Assembly: GCF_047663525.1 (NCBI RefSeq) | Contig: NC_092611.1 | Location: forward strand, 9,833,001-9,897,000 | Direction: 5' to 3' | DNA length: 64,000 nt | Source: Anas platyrhynchos | Taxonomy: Eukaryota; Chordata; Aves; Anseriformes; Anatidae | Part shown: positions 47,848 to 58,430 of the stretch, piece after piece | How positions within the stretch are numbered: position 1 is the stretch's first letter | How the letters are laid out: every line of letters starts with the position of its first letter | Notes under the pieces: model-generated | What the model was told of the DNA's origin: nothing | What the model saw: the letters and a program-made list of their open reading frames with translations, nothing else | The model's database searches: none | Made by a program: the position numbers and the translations under genes

Positions 47848-49602
47848 AAACAGCCCCTTACCCTCACTGTCACCTCTTTAAATAACCCCTCCTTTGCAAG
47901 CCTCAGCCCAGGCTTGGATTTCAGGCAGCTCCTACCCAGGGCTTATCGGGCGGCTTGTTCCTGCTGTCATTGACAAGGCAGCTCCTAATCCTATTAATCA
48001 GGCTGTGTATTTGTTACTGCATCTGTGGAAAGGTAACACCCACTACATGCAGAATACTGATTCTGAGCAGTTTCTCATCTCCAAGCTGAACTGATGGCTC
48101 GAAGTTAAGCTTGTCTGTTGAGTGTAATGAATCCGAAGTTCAGAGTGCCAGGACTGCCCCAGCAACAGATAGCCTGACTGTTTAGCTTCTGAAGCTTCTG
48201 GATCAGTTATTAAACCTGGAGCTTGAAATTTAATGTTTTGTGCAAGAGACTAGCAGGGAGAATAGAGAATATACGACTGCGCCCATCCCTCAGTGGCCAT
48301 GCACTCAAGCAAGGAGGTGACAATTTAATTGCATCAAGCTACACAGGGCTGGATGCCTCATCCAGGTCACAGCCAGGAGCAGCCCCAAAACCACCTGTTT
48401 TCTCCAAGAAGAGCCCATCTCCTGTAGCTTAGGGTCTGTCTTGGAAGCCTGCATCAGGCTGGGGCTGGCAGCCCGGGTCTTCTCCCCAGGAATGAGCAGC
48501 ACTGAGCAGCCAGGCTGTTACCACCCCGCTCTGCAGACACTTAACGGTGTCAGGAGCTGTGCTGTGTAATTCTGTCAGACAACAGCTTGAACTGAGGGGA
48601 AGGAGCATCAGCACTGCCAGGAACAGGCTGCTGCTGTGAGGGTGCCCCCATATGACAAAGCACCAGCTGGGCCAGGCACTTGCAGAGCTGAAAGGAAAAT
48701 AAAACTGAGCTGAGCAGCATGGGAAGGACCCAACCAATCTCGTCCATCCATCACACATCAGACAATAATTAGTTTCTCCCCCATCTTTGAGCGTGCTGGG
48801 GAACAAAACCCCTCCATGATGCCTAAAGGACAAGAAACATCCCTTGGGCTGGAAGATCCTGAGGCAAAGTCCCATGGAATCCCACTGCATCTGCCCATAC
48901 ATCAGTCATGCCTCTCCCGCCTGTCCCCGTGGCTTCCCAGCTGAGCTCGTGGGCATCCCAAGGCGTTTTGTTCAGCACGAGCTGACCCCGAGCTGCAAGA
49001 GACTTTGCTGCTCCATTATGAAAGCATGCAGATGGAGAAGAGAATCACAAGAGAACTTCTTACCATGCTCCATTAAGGAAAGTCATTTCCCCTCCATTAT
49101 TAAAAAATTGCCTGCTACCCGAGTCTGTGCAGCTCCAGCTGCATCTTGCACAGAGAGGGCTCAGAAGGTGAGTTCAAGTGTGACACTCACCCATCAATCA
49201 CTTCTGAAGCTTTTCTGAACCAAAGGCACAAGGGAGCCTGCACTGAGCCATCCTCTTTCTGTGGGATCCTCTCCATATCCTCTCCCCATTGCTGCACCAA
49301 ACTAGCCTGGCTTCCTGAGAAGTGGATATGAAGCAGCTCTGAACACACGTGCCTGGTGGCCTAGCATCTAATCCACCCCAGCAGGGACAGGACCAGACCC
49401 ACATCTCAGCACCCACCCCATCAGCTCCAGGCAAAAGCCCCCAGCCTCCTGGGGGCAGGAGGACATCACCTCATACAAGTCCTGGGTTTTATCACAGCTG
49501 GACATTTATTGGCTTTGCATTTCTCCTGTTGTTTATCCAGTTCATTAAACATTTTCCTGAAAATACAATTATCTCTAGCAAAACTTCAATTGCTTTAAGA
49601 GG

Positions 49603-49641
<39 letters not shown>
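49603..49641 (+). repeat. Poly-A tract (39 A), longest in window
   Basis: An uninterrupted run of 39 A. Sequence before it ('ttgctttaagagg') and after it ('cacttgctgg') shows no target-site duplication or retroposon body. Confidence 0.97.
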
Positions 49642-49642
<1 letters not shown>

Positions 49643-50875
49643 ACTTGCTGGGGAAGAAACTCCCCTGTGTTTTTCTTCCTCTCCTTTTGTTTACGTGATC
49701 TCACTAAGCACAGATCTATATCCATGCCCCTGGAGTTTTGTGATGTCAGAAATCTGGGTCAGTCACTTGCAGGTTTTCTGGTGATGCATAAAGTCTTCAG
49801 AACAGGGATCCATGTTTGCACTGAGCCTTTCCTCCAGTTTTCCTTTGATCACATCTATTGTTTTCTCTTCAGCATTGTCAGCAAGATCTGCATCCTCCAC
49901 CACCCACCCCAGGCTCTGTTTTTTTGCTCACCAAGGCTTAATTCCTCCATTAACTGCAAGGAGATCAAAAAGATATCAAGTGGCCAAATCCATGATTTTG
50001 TTGGCTCTGCCCACTGGCCCAACAGTCCCAGGAGAACTTTGCACCAAAAGCTTCCTCAGGAAAGTAACTTTCTATTAAAAAAACAAGGTTCACATAGGTC
50101 ATCAGAAACTTCAGCTATTTCAACTCATTTGTCCTCCTAACATTCTGCAATTAGCCATTTGTCCTCTTTATATTCTGTAATTACATAAAAAAACTATTGA
50201 CATTGTAATACTTAACCTATATTAAAATGACATCTTCTTCCCCCTGCTCATTACTCCAGCCTGAAATAATAATCAGTGTGCTAAAATGGGAAAAACCATG
50301 TGTGATGAGCAAAGCTCTGAAGGGAGCTAATTAACAGTTTTCAGAAGTGCAGAAATATCACTCAAAATTATGACGCCAGCAGAGGTAAACAAAAAAAATA
50401 TCCTTGTAACCTTTGAGCACAGACCATTAACAAGGACAGGAGAGAGCTGCTCCCATTTCTGCCCAAAGGTCTTGGGATGACCTCATCCGTGGTATCTAAC
50501 TTTTGATATCCTTGTTTATCCTGATTATTTTAGACACCTATCCCTGGTGAGCAAGCCAAACCTAGTCAGTGGGGAAATGTGTTTTGTGAAATATGTTTCC
50601 ATTGGGTGATTTGACTTCACTGAAAATCCACTGATTAAATAAGGAGAACAAAGCAGCTCTGTTTAGGGGAGCAGAGAGGGGTGAGAAGAGCCCATTTTCT
50701 CTTTGCGAAACCAAGAGGAAAATATCTCCATTGCAGGCTGCAATTTAGCATGTTCCTTCAGTGCCACCTTCTTTTCCAGGCTGTACCTCCTAGGGCAGCT
50801 GGTGGGATATTGCTTCTGGGTGACGACATGAGCCCCTCCAGGGGTGCAGGCTCCTGCTGCGAGGTTCTGCCAGAC

Positions 50876-50905
50876 AAAAAAAAAAAACAAAACAAAAAAA
50901 AAAAC
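50876..50905 (+). repeat. A-rich tract
   Basis: A-runs broken by single C residues (A12, C, A4, C, A10). Confidence 0.93.
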
Positions 50906-51215
50906 AACACACGACTATGACAGCTTTTGGACGAAGTGACCCTTCCTTCATTCTCTGTCTTTTTGTCCATGTGCTGGACAGGAAAGGAGATGCTAAACCT
51001 GCTTGTGCAGAAGAAAGAAGGAAAAAAAGCCAAGCAGAGCTGGAGATTTAAGAACCACTCCTGATCAGAGTTCTGCCAGAGAGTTTGCAGGAAAATGGCA
51101 ATTCATTTAATCAGTAGCCTGGGTCAGCTTCATTGATTTTCATCAGACACCTCCAAAGCACTTCTCCCGGTCCCTCAGTCATTTCTAATTCCATCTCTGA
51201 AGCTGTGATTGCCAC

Positions 51216-51216
<1 letters not shown>

Positions 51217-51247
<31 letters not shown>
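51217..51247 (+). repeat. Poly-A tract (31 A)
   Basis: Thirty-one A followed by 'gagcacc'. No element was recognised upstream. Confidence 0.97.
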
Positions 51248-51251
<4 letters not shown>

Positions 51252-52507
51252 ACCAGAAGGGAAAAGAAACTGCTATTAGACTAGCCCGAAATGAATACGA
51301 GCACTAAGCAAATCCTGCCTTGTTTCGTCGTTCCCTTAGAAGGTTTAGAAGCTACAAACAGCCAAACAGCCCCTTGATTTTCTAGGCTGCAGGCTCTTGT
51401 GACCACAGGCACTAGCCTGGGTCAAGCACAATTTGCAATGCTGTGCTCACAGGTAACAGGGAAGCAGAGTGATTTCACAGAAAGATCAACAAGATAAGGA
51501 CCAAAGATTAGAGATAACGAGGTAAGCACCATCTTTAAGGGGTTAAATTAAATGACAATTCTAGTATTGAGCAGAAGAAATGTTCCTCCTGAATGCATGA
51601 AAAGGAGGAAACTCACAGCAAGGAAGTTTTGAGTGGCATTTCACTTTCTCATGTTTTCTGTGTTTTGTTTTGTATTTTTTCCTCTTTTATTGGCCTGTTC
51701 CCCTAGCTGAAGATAAATATCATCCACCTGAATATTTGTGTTTGCTCTTGGAAGCATCACCAGTCCCTAGAGTTCAAACATCATGAGTCACAGCAGGAGA
51801 TTTAAAAAACACATGATGAATTTAAAGGTAATTGCATTTGTTTTTTCTGATCCTGTAAGTTGTGTTTGAAAGTCATTCTCTACAGACATAAGGTCTAGAA
51901 ACCCTTCCTTTTTAAGAAGTTAAAACCCTGTTTTTCCACCAACAACTTGACTTGGGAAGCAAGAGAGAGACAAATATTGCCAGGCTTAAAAGAACATCAC
52001 GAGCTGCCTGCAAGCTACCTGCCTGTGCACAGAATACGGAAACAGCTCTGACTTACAGCCCTGGTCTAGACCTACCTTTTCTACACTTCAAAGAGAAGGG
52101 GATGCCTCTTCGCAATGACCATTCCTGCCCTGGTAAGCTCATGCACTAAATAGACAGCCTAGCAATACGATGGCACCTCCGGCTGCCCCTGTACCTGGGA
52201 TTACCCATCCTGACAGGCTCCTCCCTACCCTTTCCTCATTTCTGGTGCTGCACCCAGCTCTGCACACACTTCAAGCAGTGATTGAGGCAGAAAACCTGCA
52301 TCTCTTTGGACCTGCAGCAATGTAATTGAAAATTCATTCACTTGTGCTCATTTTGCATTTTCTTTCCCTTTTATAGAAGGAGCAAAGTGGTTAGGTGTGC
52401 CGTGATGAGGCACAGGAAAACCAGCTGTTACATGACAGGCACGGTAATTAGGAACAAGCAATGCTATGATCATTAAATCAGGCGGATGCAGCCGCTGGAG
52501 CACTCAC

Positions 52508-52592
52508 CTGGCAGGCAGGTCTCATGCTGGAGGTGCAAAGTGCTCTAGGTGTTCATCCAGCAGCCTTATCTCCTGGAAATTGAGGCTAAATG
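52508..52592 (-). other. Candidate exon (85 nt), second of a phase-matched pair
   Basis: Read on the minus strand, 'ctcttttcttgcag' precedes it and a perfect GTGAGT donor follows. The frame that continues from the candidate exon at 53374-53506 stays open for 22 codons to a TGA at 52524-52522, 14 nt before the donor. The joint product would be about 62 residues from the first Met. No protein family was recognised. A non-coding exon or chance are the alternatives. Confidence 0.2.
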
Positions 52593-53090
52593 CTGCAAGA
52601 AAAGAGCTAGCTCCATTATGTGCTGCTGAGGAGAAAAAAATACACTGTTTTAGCCTTTCAGGCCTGAAAACACTCTTGCCTAAAGCAAACCCTTCCTGTT
52701 ATGTCAAAATCCATCACTTGTGGGTGCAGTTGGGAGAGGAGGGGGACAAGGGAAAGAGACAGACCTCTGCCATTAGCAGGCTGCTTTAGGGAGCAGTTAG
52801 GAACAATCTGATCACACTCAGGAACTCTTATTAGATAAGAAAAGCAAAAAAGAGCAAGTTTTAAGCTTTCCCTGTTCTCTGGGAGGAGGGAAGGCTGTTT
52901 CCATCCTGCCTCAGCAGAAGGCGGGTTTCTCCGGAATCATGGCCGTCCAGCTGAGAAACCATTTCCTGCTTCCCCGTTTGTGCTTCTGCTCCTGGCAGGC
53001 TGGTGCAGCTCAACTCCAGTGGCTGCTGAAAGGTTTTTCATGCCGAGGCAGCAGGGAGAGCCCCCGCTGATGACAATGGAGCATCAGTCT

Positions 53091-53092
<2 letters not shown>

Positions 53093-53126
<34 letters not shown>
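53093..53126 (+). repeat. Poly-A tract (34 A)
   Basis: Thirty-four A after 'cagtctgc'. A second long A-tract lies 169 bp downstream in the same orientation. Confidence 0.97.
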
Positions 53127-53127
<1 letters not shown>

Positions 53128-53295
53128 CCAATTAGGGCTGAAGAATCCCTGCCTGGTTGTGGGTCCTCTCTGGGTTTTTGAGCCCAGGTCTTCCTGCTGC
53201 CCTGACCTCCTCGAGAGCAGCCACCTCCTGAAGTTACTGTGGAGAAGACCTGGCTGAAGAAGGAATGTGCTCATTTTGTCTTCAGAGCCAAAGGG

Positions 53296-53325
<30 letters not shown>
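53296..53325 (+). repeat. Poly-A tract (30 A)
   Basis: Thirty A after 'ccaaaggg'. It is in the same orientation as the tract ending at 53126. Confidence 0.97.
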
Positions 53326-53328
<3 letters not shown>

Positions 53329-53373
53329 CATTTGGCAGAGGTGCAATGAAAACATTTATCAGCAACTACTTAC

Positions 53374-53506
53374 CTGAACAGGGTGAGTTTGTCTTCATGG
53401 CACAGTAACGCCTGGATGCCGACCGTGCCTTGCGTTTGGCAGGATCACAAGGCACACAGTTAGCACAGAGGAAGATTGCTCCCCATGCCATTAAGTCCTT
53501 TGTGAG
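53374..53506 (-). other. Candidate exon (133 nt) with open frame
   Basis: Read on the minus strand, a good acceptor ('tttctttcttgtcag') precedes and a near-perfect donor (CAG then GTAAGT) follows. One frame is open across all 133 nt (44 codons), the other two are closed. The predicted piece is Cys-rich and basic, including ANCVPCDPAKRKARSASRRY, and has an internal Met at codon 6. I do not recognise a family. The open frame alone is not statistically strong. The 781-bp gap to the next candidate holds two long A-tracts. Confidence 0.22.
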
Positions 53507-54284
53507 CTGACAAGAAAGAAATCCCTGCCAAGGAGCAGCACAAAAGCTTGTTGAGACAGATGAGGCATGAGGTTTCTAATGAAACGGGTCTTTGCCAACA
53601 CTCCTGGAGGGTCTCGTTCAGATTCGGACAGCTTCAGACTGTATCTGGGCAGAGAAACAGGGTGCACGGCTCAGTGGGGATCATGGTTATCAATGTGCTC
53701 CTTTTTAATGATGCCATTTATTTCCATGACTAACACCTGATGACTTCCAGCAGCTCAAGTGGGCTCTACTGTCCCCCACTCCATCCCGTAGAGTTCTGGG
53801 GCAATCCAAAAATGCCTCAGATGGTTGCTGAGGGCTTTGTCACCAGGAGGCAACATTCCAGCTGTTGCTCACCAATGGATCTGAGCTCTCCTCCACCCAT
53901 CTTTTCCACTTAAATTACAAGGTTTCCAGGTTATAAAGTTCCTCCTTTAATAAACATACACGAATAAATAAATTAAAAAAAGCTGATGCCTTTCCTGAGA
54001 TGGGAAGCAGCTCAACTAATAACATTAAAGTTAATGATCCTGAACATTATGTGCCACACAGGAACACGAGGTGCAGCCCCACGTACCAAATGGACCTAAG
54101 AGAGCATCAGTGTTTTGACATACCCATGCTACAACCCTCCCACTGACTGCCCAGGCTGAGCTGAACCAATCCTGTTTATAGCACTTAGTGGTAGGGGCTG
54201 TGTTGTGCCTTTGGGTTAGTTGATGCCTGGTGTCTGGGGAGCTTAACCACCAATTACATGTGCTTCACTGCTGCAGACCTGATA

Positions 54285-54355
54285 ATAACAATAATAATTA
54301 TCACTTATAAGGTCTTTGCATTTTCAGAGCTCTTTGCAACCATTAATTAATTAAC
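54285..54355 (+). repeat. MIR/L2-like relic
   Basis: 'cacttataaggtctttgcat' followed by 'tcagagctctttgcaaccat' and 'taattaattaa' parallels an old amniote repeat phrase ('cacttatatagcgcctttca ... ctcaaagcactttacaaaca ttaattaat'). Phrase order and spacing fit well. Confidence 0.6.
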
Positions 54356-54907
54356 ACTGTAGAAACCTTTGTTTAATTTAGAGCATCTTTAGAGGGAGGT
54401 CACTCCTTCAGCACACAACTGCCAACAGGAGATGCCTCAACACAGCTTCCTCACTGGGTCCGCACACACATAGACATCCTCCCTCCACCTCCCCATTTTG
54501 GCACAGAAAGAGAACAGCAGCAAACAGGCTCAGACCTAGCTGAGAAGAGATACCACGCTGGTTTTTGATGCTCTTCTGTGGGATCCTCTCTCATGCTCTG
54601 CACTCAGCGACTGTTAAGGCCCTGTACAGTATGTCAATGCCTTTGCAATTTATGCAGCTGAAGACATCTCCCAGACAATTCCCCTTGAAGCTGTTCCAAG
54701 GAAGAGAAGCTAAGCTAGGCTGCTTTCTGCCAGCATGGGTTGACCCTCACCCTCTCTACAATCACAGAAGCATGCTGATTTCAGCCCCTTCCCACATTAG
54801 GAAAGAGTGTTGAATCAATAAAGAATAATTACTTTCAAGTAGCGTCCTCCCCCTGCACAGACCCTCCAAGCACAAGCTCTCCCCACACTCTCCTCCTCTG
54901 TACTTAC

Positions 54908-54954
54908 CAGAGGGAGGCTACCAAGAGTTGGATGCTTTCAGCATGGCCTCCTGC
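54908..54954 (-). other. Weak candidate exon (47 nt)
   Basis: Read on the minus strand, 'cttttcctgtag' precedes and GTAAGTA follows. One frame (AGGHAESIQLLVASL) is open. It is short and no partner exon was found. Confidence 0.12.
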
Positions 54955-55062
54955 CTACAGGAAAAGCCCCAGCTTCTCTGGTAGCCCCTGAGAGGACCCT
55001 GCTTGGCACCCCACAACCAGAGCAGGATCCTACCTCTGCTTTCAGCCTGCCCATGTGTGCAG

Positions 55063-55146
55063 ACAGGAGGGGAGGAAGGAGCACATGGGATCCGCAGAGC
55101 ATTTGAAAGGAGGAAGCTTGCCTTGGAAACCTTCTCTAGGATCCAG
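55063..55146 (+). other. Candidate exon (84 nt, phase 0-0)
   Basis: A pyrimidine-rich acceptor ending 'catgtgtgcag' precedes and CAG then GTAAAT follows. The 84-nt segment is exactly 28 codons, open in that frame, rich in Arg/Glu/Lys (contains GIRRAFERRKLALETFSRIQ, predicted helical). No family is recognised and no partner exon was found. Confidence 0.18.
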
Positions 55147-55597
55147 GTAAATTCAGGGCATCTGTGCCTGCAAAACAGCTTTAGGATGCAAGTCTTCCCA
55201 CCACTGCAGAGAGCTATGCTGTGTGGCTTTGCAGATAGTCCAGGATAATTACAGGTGTGTAAGTCACCATGGTTTGAGCAGAGAAATGGGTCAGATGAAC
55301 AAGTTTGACATGACTTGAGAACTAAGACTTTTTTTCTACAAAGGAAAAAAGCACAGAGACCATGCAGAAAGTCCCTACAGAAGGAGGAGTGAGTGGTCTG
55401 GAGCTGAGCCCCATCCACATTTCAGCCCAAGTGGCCAAGTGCCAAGCCCACGAGTGGGACCAGCCATGCTTGCACAAATTCCAGAGCCTGGAGCACATCG
55501 TCACACATGGGCACACTCCACGCCTCGCTTTCCTCCCAGTCAGGCACTGTGCCAGCTGCTCCTTCCACACACATTCTCCCCTCTCCGTGTCCTGCAT

Positions 55598-55830
55598 GAT
55601 TTATACAGCGTTTAAATAATAAATTGCATGGACATCACGGAATTTATAGCGCTCAAAGTAGGTCATTAAATAAATCACTGTATAATTTATATAAATGAAC
55701 CTGGATCTTGCAGTAGGAGGATTTCATTGGAAAATCAATCCACAGAGTTTATAAAATTGAAGGATTGTCAGGGATTTGCAGTATTTAAGTACCATGTGTA
55801 TTTAGGGTAAAAATATTAGTGATTTATGCC
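55598..55830. promoter_or_regulatory. CDX/HOX13-like site cluster in AT-rich patch
   Basis: Several TTTAT-type sites occur in 230 bp: 'atttatacag' (about 55599), 'atttatagcg' (about 55642), 'aatttatata' (about 55684), 'tttataaaat' (about 55748) and 'gatttatgcc' (about 55821). These fit the CDX/posterior HOX core TTTAT(A/G). The patch is AT-rich with few simple repeats and looks like a developmental enhancer. Confidence 0.3.
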
Positions 55831-57416
55831 AGGTGCCAGCTGGGTTTCCACTCACTCAGCTGGACATCCCTGCCTGCATATCCTGGCCTCTGAAGGATTC
55901 TCCCCTGGGGAAGCCACTGCCCTCAGAGGGAACAAAACCTTCTGAAGGATCCATGAGAAACAAACACTGAAATGGGAAGAAATAGCAGAGAATAAGCAAG
56001 TCCAAGAAGAAAGAGCTGGTCTACTTGTTTGCTTGGCAAACAGGAAAGAAAGCCTGTGACAAGGGCAAGGTGAGTTCTTTACTTTCCTCTAGGATATGAC
56101 AGCAAGTCAGAAAGATTTGCATCCCCAGGAACAAACATGATTCAGTACCTGGGTGCTGAACAGCCAGGCTGTGAGAGGCTTAGCTGAAGTCCTTCATGTT
56201 ATATTAATTTAATTCGTGGTATATAATTAACTCTGGTCCCTCTTCACCTTTGATAAATTGAGTACTAGTGCCCACATGTGCTCTCCAAATAGCATCATTC
56301 GTTAGTTTGTCATTCCTGGGTGCTGCTATTACAGAGGAGATGCTAAATCTTACCCAGAGGGAGAAGGACTAGCCCCAGCAACTCCCTCCTGTTGGAGCTG
56401 CGCTGGCAAGAGCCCACCGCCCTGCGCCACGGGGAGACCTGATCAGCTCCCCAAGTTTGGTGATGCCACAGCCCCAGAGCATCAGGAGACCCTCCCCTAA
56501 TTGCTCACCTGGTTTTCAATTGGCAGCATCCATAAGTGAGATCAGCTCAGCTCTCTTTCTCATGCAAAAGATTTTTTTATTATTTATTGGCTTTATGTTT
56601 TGTTCCTCCTGTACCAGACCTGCCTTTCTTTCATGGCTGGTACCACTGTGATCACCCACCAGCTGCCTTTGCTGCCTTTAAATCTACTCAGAGTTCAGCT
56701 GAAAGCTGGCCATGCAGTCAAAGAACAGGACTGGGGATTAGGAAGCCATCCTTGGCTCTGAATTAGACCCTCTCTAAAGCCATGGCACATCACTTACTCT
56801 ATCAGCCCCATGCTTCCACCTCTGCAGGCAAGGTGAGAACAAAAACATTCTCCTCCTTCCTCTTTTATATTCAGTTGGAGCACTAAAAGGAAAAGATAAG
56901 CCTGATTTCTCTCTGGACAGCAACAAACAGAATGACTTCAGGAGAGACTTTCCTTGTTTACCATAATAATACAGGTAGGTGAAGATAAAGGGCAAACAGA
57001 ATAACTTAATTTTCTCTGATCAGTACAAGGCAGCTGTGCTCTTGTTTGTTTCCTCCATTCACATGCTGGCACTGGCACAACTCCGGGCATCTGCAGAGCT
57101 CTCAGAGCAGAACATATTGATCTGGGGGCTGCAGAATAAACGCCTTGCAGAAAAGGCTTTGCCACAACAGTAGAAGTTCACAGAAGAAACATCAGAGTAC
57201 ATGCCATTTTAAATAAATGTAGGTTTAAGATTTAAACCTTAATCACACACTAGGTTCTTTAAATTAAGGTACAGCATTGCAAAATGTCTCAAGTGGTTCA
57301 CTTAAGGAGCAGTGTCATGCTCCTGCACCTCAGGGCTTGAAGGGTGCTCCCTGAATACAGCAGGCCAGGGGCATTACTTCTCCTCTGTGGATACAAAACA
57401 TCCCTATGGATCACAG

Positions 57417-57488
57417 CTGAGCACCTCAGAGACATACCCTCAGAGACTATGTCTGAGCACCTCTTAGACATACCCTCACCTTCTCTGT
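57417..57488 (+). repeat. 36-bp tandem duplication
   Basis: A 26-bp block at 57417-57442 recurs at 57453-57478 with 24 of 26 bases identical, giving a 36-bp period. Only two copies are present. It is a small recent duplication or minisatellite seed. Confidence 0.9.
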
Positions 57489-58139
57489 TTTTATTCTACA
57501 GTGCTAGGCTGATGGAGGGAGAATGGATAGATGAAAGAGCGAATAAATGAATGCAGAGGAAGGCATTTGCCAAAGCACTGGCCCAGGTAGAGCACAGGGA
57601 TTAGTACTGACAAGAGCTTTGCGTTGTACTGCGAGCCAACAAAACTGCTCCTCACCACCACTGGTGCCCAATTCACATAAATACAGCAAGAGAAATAATA
57701 GGAGAGGGACAATGAGTGTGTTAGGCTGCCCTCGCTGTATTTGTGTAACTTTGAAGGTATCTCTGGAACACAGCCTCCCTCTCAAACGAGCCTTCATCAA
57801 ACATCATTGTTTAAAGCTCGTGAAAACAAAGAATCTCATTGATATTCACAGAGTGGTGGAGAGGATTTTTGTACCTCTTTTTAGTGTTAGCACCTAGGAA
57901 ATGGCAGGTAATTTACATGTAATTTATCAACAGTGAGCAGAGGTGTTTCTGGTTGGGAAAGGGAGCACACATTGTTCTGCTCCAGCAATTTACTCAATCA
58001 ATATTGTCAAAGGCTCTGCAGTGCCCAGGAAGGAAGCAGAAGAGACTTGTGGAAGACAGAAGGCTTGAGAAATGCCGCAGCGATATCAGGCCCCCACGCT
58101 GGACTTTCCATTGTTGAAGACTGGTTTGCTGCTGATGTT

Positions 58140-58430
58140 TAAAAGTCATTTAAAGCCATGACTGTGCTTTCATCAGCTGGAATGTGTTTAGCCAAACCAT
58201 AAAGGAAGACGCATCATCGCGGCTCATATTCCATCTTGCACCATATTGAACTCAGAGACAGGCCACGGGTTCTCAGGGAAGTAAATTAGTCTTCGCTAAC
58301 ACCGTCAGGGATTGGGCTAATGAGGTTAAAGCTAGCTCTTGTGTATCCTGAGGGGCTTATGCTGCTGCATACAGTGAAAAAGTGAACACCATCCATATAT
58401 TTATAAACTTGGGCACACTTAATATACTTT
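58140..58430. promoter_or_regulatory. Enhancer-like unique patch
   Basis: AT-rich unique DNA with retained CpGs and A/T-rich cores such as 'ccatatatttataaac' (58390-58410). It has no simple repeats and no open frame of note. A conserved element is suspected from texture alone. Confidence 0.22.

Larger units (their letters stand above)
47848..52500. other. Non-coding stretch, no gene supported
   Basis: Unique sequence interrupted by long A-tracts at 49603, 50876 and 51217. The longest open frame in the window (49349-50140, 263 codons) translates the 39-A tract as poly-lysine and joins unrelated sequence on both sides, so it is not a gene. A GTGAGT donor at 49169 has only a weak upstream acceptor. 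Confidence 0.7.
53507..57400. other. Non-coding stretch with candidate exons and enhancer-like patches
   Basis: Unique sequence. It contains the old SINE relic at 54285-54355, candidate exons at 54908-54954 (minus) and 55063-55146 (plus), and the CDX/HOX-like cluster at 55598-55830. The frame 54918-55418 (minus, 166 codons) overlaps both candidates and lacks any domain. A GTGAGT donor near 56070 has no convincing upstream exon. Confidence 0.6.

Noticed and set aside
49349..50140. 263-codon plus-strand open frame, the longest in the window
   Set aside because: It reads the 39-A tract as poly-lysine and joins unrelated unique sequence on both sides. No domain, splice or promoter support.
53093..53325. 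Two A-tracts 169 bp apart as a possible retroposed element
   Set aside because: No target-site duplication, no element body, and the segment between them is unique.
54918..55418. 166-codon minus-strand open frame, Cys-rich
   Set aside because: Cysteine spacing fits no known family and the frame overlaps competing candidate exons on both strands.
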